From Larix sibirica (Eukaryota; Streptophyta; Pinopsida; Pinales; Pinaceae), in the NCBI GenBank assembly GCA_004151065.3, contig NWUY0300128117.1, positions 1-12,355 on the forward strand: a DNA stretch of 12,355 bases, in the 5' to 3' direction. The position numbers were made by a program, and so were the translations under genes. Of this stretch, positions 8,901 to 12,355 are shown piece after piece. The notes under the pieces were generated by a model. That model saw nothing but the letters and a program-made list of their open reading frames with translations. It searched no databases and was not told the DNA's origin. The first letter of the stretch is position 1; every line of letters begins with the position of its first letter.

Positions 8901-10033
8901 ATGCATAATATTCCTAATACTCCTTTAATTCTTGTTTTTGAACCTCGGTTCACTTATCCATCATCATCTGCTAATAAATCTAGACCTAATCATACCTTTG
9001 CTCAACCTCAAATAAGTTCGATCACACCTCAAGCTCATAATATTATCCTACAACATTTAAATATGGATGGAAGAGGACAAGGAGGTCCACCCTTTGCTAT
9101 AAACCCATGGATAGATAATAGATTTGGCCCTTTGAATCCGCAAAATAATCTTCATGACATGGCCGAGAAATATCTTAATATTTTACCAAAGTTTGATGGA
9201 TAAGAGGATATTACAGCGGAAGATCAAGTTTCTAAGTTCCAATATTTTACAGATAATCTCCTCATTGAAGAAGATTATGTATATATGAGACTTTTTGTAC
9301 AATATTTAGAAGGTGAAGTCAGGAAATGGGTTAGAGCCTTGCCTGCTAATTCTTTAAATTCTTGGCTTGCTGTGGAGCAGGCATTAATGAGACAGTGGGG
9401 TGAAACAAATATCACCTATACTACTTAACTGATTTTACAGCTTTAAAAAAGAAGAATGGATAAAATGTGAGTGAATTCAATAAGAGTTTCAACAAGATTT
9501 ATAATAAAATCCCTCAAGATATTAAACCTTCACAAGTTGCTACCAAAGTTACATATGCAGGAGCTCATGAATATGAATTTGCTATGACTCTTAGAGAAAG
9601 GAGATCCACTACTCTATTGAATATGCAAGATGATTCTATTGATATAGAAGGTAATAGGACAACCTCATGCAAGTTGAAACATATACAAGATGTTGACAAA
9701 AAGAAGCCTAAAGATGAGGCTAGTATATCAGGCAAAAAAGGGGAAAATCAAGATGAAAAATTTGAGGAGATGTCAAAATTATTGAGAGGATTGTCAAATA
9801 AAATCACCAAACTTGAGGTAGATGGAAACAATCAGTACAGAAATCCTCAAGGTATGGGAAAGAGAAACTCTAATCAGTATAAGAGTCCTTTCAATCCTCA
9901 AATCCTAAATAGAAACAGGAGAAATGAAGATCCTCCCATACAACCACCAGTAAGAACAAATGATGCAGATCATATGGTGGATGTACCTCAAGATGAAGAA
10001 TATATTGAACCTCCAAAAAAATTATTTTGGTAA
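8901..10033 (+). pseudogene. Gag of a Ty3/gypsy-like LTR retrotransposon, broken
   Basis: Gag is the structural protein that packages element RNA into cytoplasmic virus-like particles. I start it at the ATG at 8901; the same frame has a stop at 8856. The N-terminal ~85 residues are Pro/Asn/Gln-rich. A Retrotrans_gag-like core follows at about 9120-9540, with an amphipathic segment containing YLEGEVRKWVRALPANS and, after a frame change near 9420, the NVSEFNKSFNKIYNKIP segment. In-frame taa codons at 9201 and 9461 both look like CAA changed to TAA. The remainder to 10033 is Lys- and Asn-rich and hydrophilic. I see no CCHC zinc knuckle. The frame ends at taa 10031 beside a seven-A run, and protein-like sequence continues in another frame, so this end is probably another frameshift. 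It sits directly before the protease segment on the same strand. Confidence 0.75.
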
Positions 10034-10280
10034 ATGATGATAATGACATGATACACCTAAATCAAGGAGAGGGTGAAAGATCATTGCAGGATCATATGTA
10101 CCAAAATGATCCCGAAGAACATAAAAGGTATTTTTTTTCAGGAAATTAGCCAAAATTATTTGCCCCTAATAAAGTGGTTAAAGATCCAAAGACTACCAAA
10201 TCTGTTGATGATCCCTCCCCTGTTCAAAATCCTCCTACTGATAAATTGAAGCCTAATAATTCATCCTCTCCAGGGGTTAA
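10034..10280 (+). pseudogene. Gag-protease linker of the retrotransposon polyprotein
   Basis: After the A-run at 10015-10021 the reading continues in the next frame from about 10030, with the acidic segment VNDDNDMIHLNQGEGE, then a Pro/Lys/Asp-rich stretch. One tag interrupts it at 10147. The frame changes again near 10275-10281, leading into the protease segment. It has no recognisable domain. Its hydrophilic, low-complexity make-up fits an unstructured linker between Gag and protease. Confidence 0.45.
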
Positions 10281-10997
10281 ATTTCACCTCTTCCTGTTCA
10301 TAAGAAAGTTTATGTCCTTCACCTTGAAGTGAAAGAAGCAAACACATCTTCTCAGCCTTTCAATTTTCAGCATGAACTTTCCAAAATAAAGATGTCTACC
10401 CCACTGTCCAAAATTGGTCGAAACCCAGTATATGCTAAGGTACTCAAGGTGAACAATTCTGACTCTCAATCAGACAGTCTAAATATTGCTAATGAAACCC
10501 CTGCTATTGAGGTTGGGCCTGCTGTAGAGGAAGAATGTAATGAATATACACCCCCATTTTATATAACTATGAGTATGCATGGTAAGTTGTTGCATAATTG
10601 TATGTTGGATTCAATTGCTCCCCATAACCTAATTCCAAAGGTAATTATGGAAGATTTGGGATTGGAAATCACTAAGCCTTATCATGATTTATACAACTTT
10701 GATTCAAAACTAGTAAAATATGTGGGCATGATAAAGGATATGGTAGTAACCTTATCTCAATTACCATAAAATTGCATCCTACATGATGTTGTAGTGGATG
10801 ATGTGCCTCCAAGATATGGCATGTTACTGTCAAGAACATGTGCCAAGAGAATGGGGGGTACAATGCAAATGGACTTGAAGTATGCAACTGTGCCCTTGTT
10901 TGCAGGATAAACGAGGATATTGTATAAGGAAACTAGATATGATTATATACTCAGTGAAAGCAATAGCCCTATAAATTACCCTATTTACACCACAGAG
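10281..10997 (+). pseudogene. Retropepsin-like aspartic protease segment, broken
   Basis: In an intact element this dimeric protease would cleave the Gag-Pol polyprotein. After a leader at 10281-10530, the frame reads YITMSMHGKLLHNCMLDS, where a strand-turn-strand leads to the active-site loop. The expected D-S/T-G-A is D-S-I-A here, with the Asp at 10608-10610 and Ile at 10614-10616 in place of Gly, which should abolish activity. Further conserved-looking features are the PHNLIPKVIMEDLGLEI helix and, past a taa at 10767, the segment PPRYGMLLSRTCAKRMGGT. Stops follow at 10908 and 10998. Gag lies before it and RNase H after it. Identification rests on the active-site pattern and position, without a database search. 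Confidence 0.65.
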
Positions 10998-11008
10998 TAA
11001 TACATGGG

Positions 11009-11583
11009 TTGTTGTTGTTGACTTTAGGAGATAACTATAAAAAAGAACCTCTTACATTGGTGGCGGTAAAGGATGTAAATTCTGAACAAGATCAGATTTG
11101 GGATATGTATTTTCATGGATCTTCCACTAAAGATGAAGCTGGGGATGGAGTATTCTTATTTCCCCAAATAAAGAAGAGTTTCCATTGTCTTTTAAATTGA
11201 ATTTTGAGACCACTAATAATGTGGCTGAATATGAGGCACTAGTCTTGGGTTTAGAAACAACTAGAATGATGGGAATTAAACATATTTTTGTTTTTGGAGA
11301 CTCAGAACTTATAATACAACATATTAAGGGGATATATCAGACCAAGCATCCCAGAATGAGACATTACATAAATCAGATATGGGATTTAATAGAAAATTTC
11401 TTTGAATCCTTTAATATCAAATCCATTCCTAGGGAAAAGAATAAAAAAGATGATTCATTGGCCTTAGTAGCAAGTACATTTAAACCTCCCATTGAAATCA
11501 AGTTAAGACATGAAGTTGAAATGGTTTATAGGACATATATTCCTCATAATACCAAGCATTGGCAAGTTTTTGAAGATGACCAA
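11009..11583 (+). pseudogene. RNase H domain located upstream of the RT, broken
   Basis: RNase H degrades the RNA strand of RNA-DNA hybrids during reverse transcription. The domain begins with WDMYFHGSSTKDEAG, and a frame change at the C-run near 11161-11165 separates the first strand from the rest. The remainder has NNVAEYEALVLGLE (Glu conserved), then FGDSELIIQHIKG (Asp conserved), then PREKNKKDDSLA, where the last Asp of the catalytic set is expected. The first catalytic Asp, normally in an FDGS-like context, is His at 11114-11116, so the enzyme would be dead. The pattern is that of the plant and archaeal-type RNase H found in Tat-lineage retrotransposons and plant RNase H-like proteins. 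Its position before RT is the notable oddity, because Ty3/gypsy elements usually place RNase H after RT. Confidence 0.85.
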
Positions 11584-11874
11584 TAAATCAAAAGGTTTTT
11601 GGAAGTGATTGATGAATTTTCCAGCACTTGTATTGATCAAGAACAAGAAATAGAAGAAGATGAAGACAATCAAGAAAAAAAAGATGATGCTGTCAAGTTG
11701 AACTATAAAATAACAGATCACAAGATTGCCCCACTAAAGATCAACTTCATACCTAAAGGACGAGTTCCTTTAGAAAGGTTGTTTTATAAGAATAATGTTC
11801 CCTATAGCCCCACCATTCAACCAAAAGAAGAAGATGTAGAATAAGTAAATATTGGTGTTCAGGAAGAACCTAAG
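11584..11874 (+). pseudogene. Acidic linker between RNase H and RT
   Basis: The same frame as the RNase H C-terminus continues past a taa at 11584, which looks like CAA changed to TAA. An acidic segment lies at about 11640-11690 (QEQEIEEDEDNQEKKDD), followed by a hydrophobic/basic stretch with FIPKGRVPLERLF. A second taa interrupts at 11842. No domain is recognised. Continuity with the domains on both sides shows that RNase H and RT once belonged to one polyprotein. Confidence 0.6.
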
Positions 11875-12355
11875 AATATCAAGCTCTCGAAACTGCTGCC
11901 TGCTGAAATAAAACAAAGATACATAAATATTTTCAAGGAGAACATAGATGTTTTTGCATAGAGATACAAGGATTTAAGGACCTATTATACTTCAATAATT
12001 GATCATAAGATCCCTCTGAAGCCTGGAACAATTCTTTTAGGCAGAAACTCAGAAAAACAAATCCTATATTACTGCCCATTATAGAAAGGGAAGTGAGGAA
12101 ATTATTAGATACCAAGATAATAATTCCTCTTAGATACTCCAAATAGGTTGCTAATTTTGTCCCTATCAGAAAAAATAATGGAGAAATTAGGTTGTGTGTT
12201 GACTTCAGTAATCTCAACAAATGCTCCCTCAAATCCAATTATCCTTTTCCCAAACTCAACTAAATTCTACAGAAGTTGGTTGGAGAAGCAAGAATGTCCA
12301 TGATGGATGGATTTTCAGGATACAATCAGGTGGCCATGAGTAAAGAAGACAGGGA
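11875..12355 (+). pseudogene. Ty3/gypsy-like reverse transcriptase, N-terminal part, cut by the window edge
   Basis: The pre-RT segment LLPAEIKQRYINIFKENIDV is followed by the fingers of a Ty3/gypsy RT. Recognisable pieces are HKIPLKPGT, REVRKLLDTKIIIPL, FVPIRKNNGEIRLCVDFSNL, YPFPKLN, and motif A as MMDGFSGYNQVAM with the first catalytic Asp at 12306-12308. A tag at 11959 (in DVFA-stop-RYKDL) and one at 12144 (in YSK-stop-VANF) replace a Trp normally found at these places. A taa at 12261 is a third stop. The frame changes near 12031-12038 in a T-run. The window ends just after motif A, so the YxDD motif, any second RNase H, the integrase and the 3' LTR lie outside. Confidence 0.9.

Noticed and set aside
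11503-12238. Reverse-strand open frames at 11503-11721 and 11933-12238
   Set aside because: They are shadows of the plus-strand RNase H, linker and RT coding sequence, which has clear catalytic motifs.

Overview
The window looks like nuclear DNA of a land plant. A gymnosperm is my best guess, because it is AT-rich and packed with old, strongly decayed retroelements that were never removed. That is inference from element style and decay, not from a host gene. I see no intact host gene, tRNA, rRNA, CRISPR array or bacterial-type operon. Every coding region is broken.

Layout. (1) 1-1631: AT-rich sequence with no supportable gene, only small inverted repeats. (2) 1632-3031: a truncated LINE-type (non-LTR) reverse transcriptase pseudogene. 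Its RT core occurs twice as a 324-bp direct repeat on either side of a single N at 2698, so the duplication is probably an assembly join. (3) 3032-3955: gene-free and CpG-rich at its left end, with a G-box and a strong hairpin, leading into the next reading frame. (4) 3956-7658: one long reading frame of about 1,230 codons encoding a coiled-coil protein of a family I do not recognise. It is interrupted by two frameshifts and 23 in-frame stops, each explainable by a single C-to-T change in a CAG, CAA or CGA codon. (5) 7659-8900: gene-free, possibly holding a decayed 5' LTR and primer-binding site. (6) 8901-12355: a decayed Ty3/gypsy-like LTR retrotransposon polyprotein, running past the right edge. 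Its order is Gag, aspartic protease, RNase H, then reverse transcriptase. RNase H ahead of RT is the reverse of the usual Ty3/gypsy order.

How the parts relate. The Gag-Pol segments are consecutive pieces of one former polyprotein: particle protein, protease, RNase H, connection and RT. The upstream coiled-coil frame lies on the same strand just before Gag. It could be an extra 5' ORF of the same element, as in Ogre-type elements, or a separate element or captured gene. The sequence does not settle this. The most interesting points are the coiled-coil family, its cytosine-decay pattern, the RNase H-before-RT order, and the CpG-rich block beside CpG-depleted elements.
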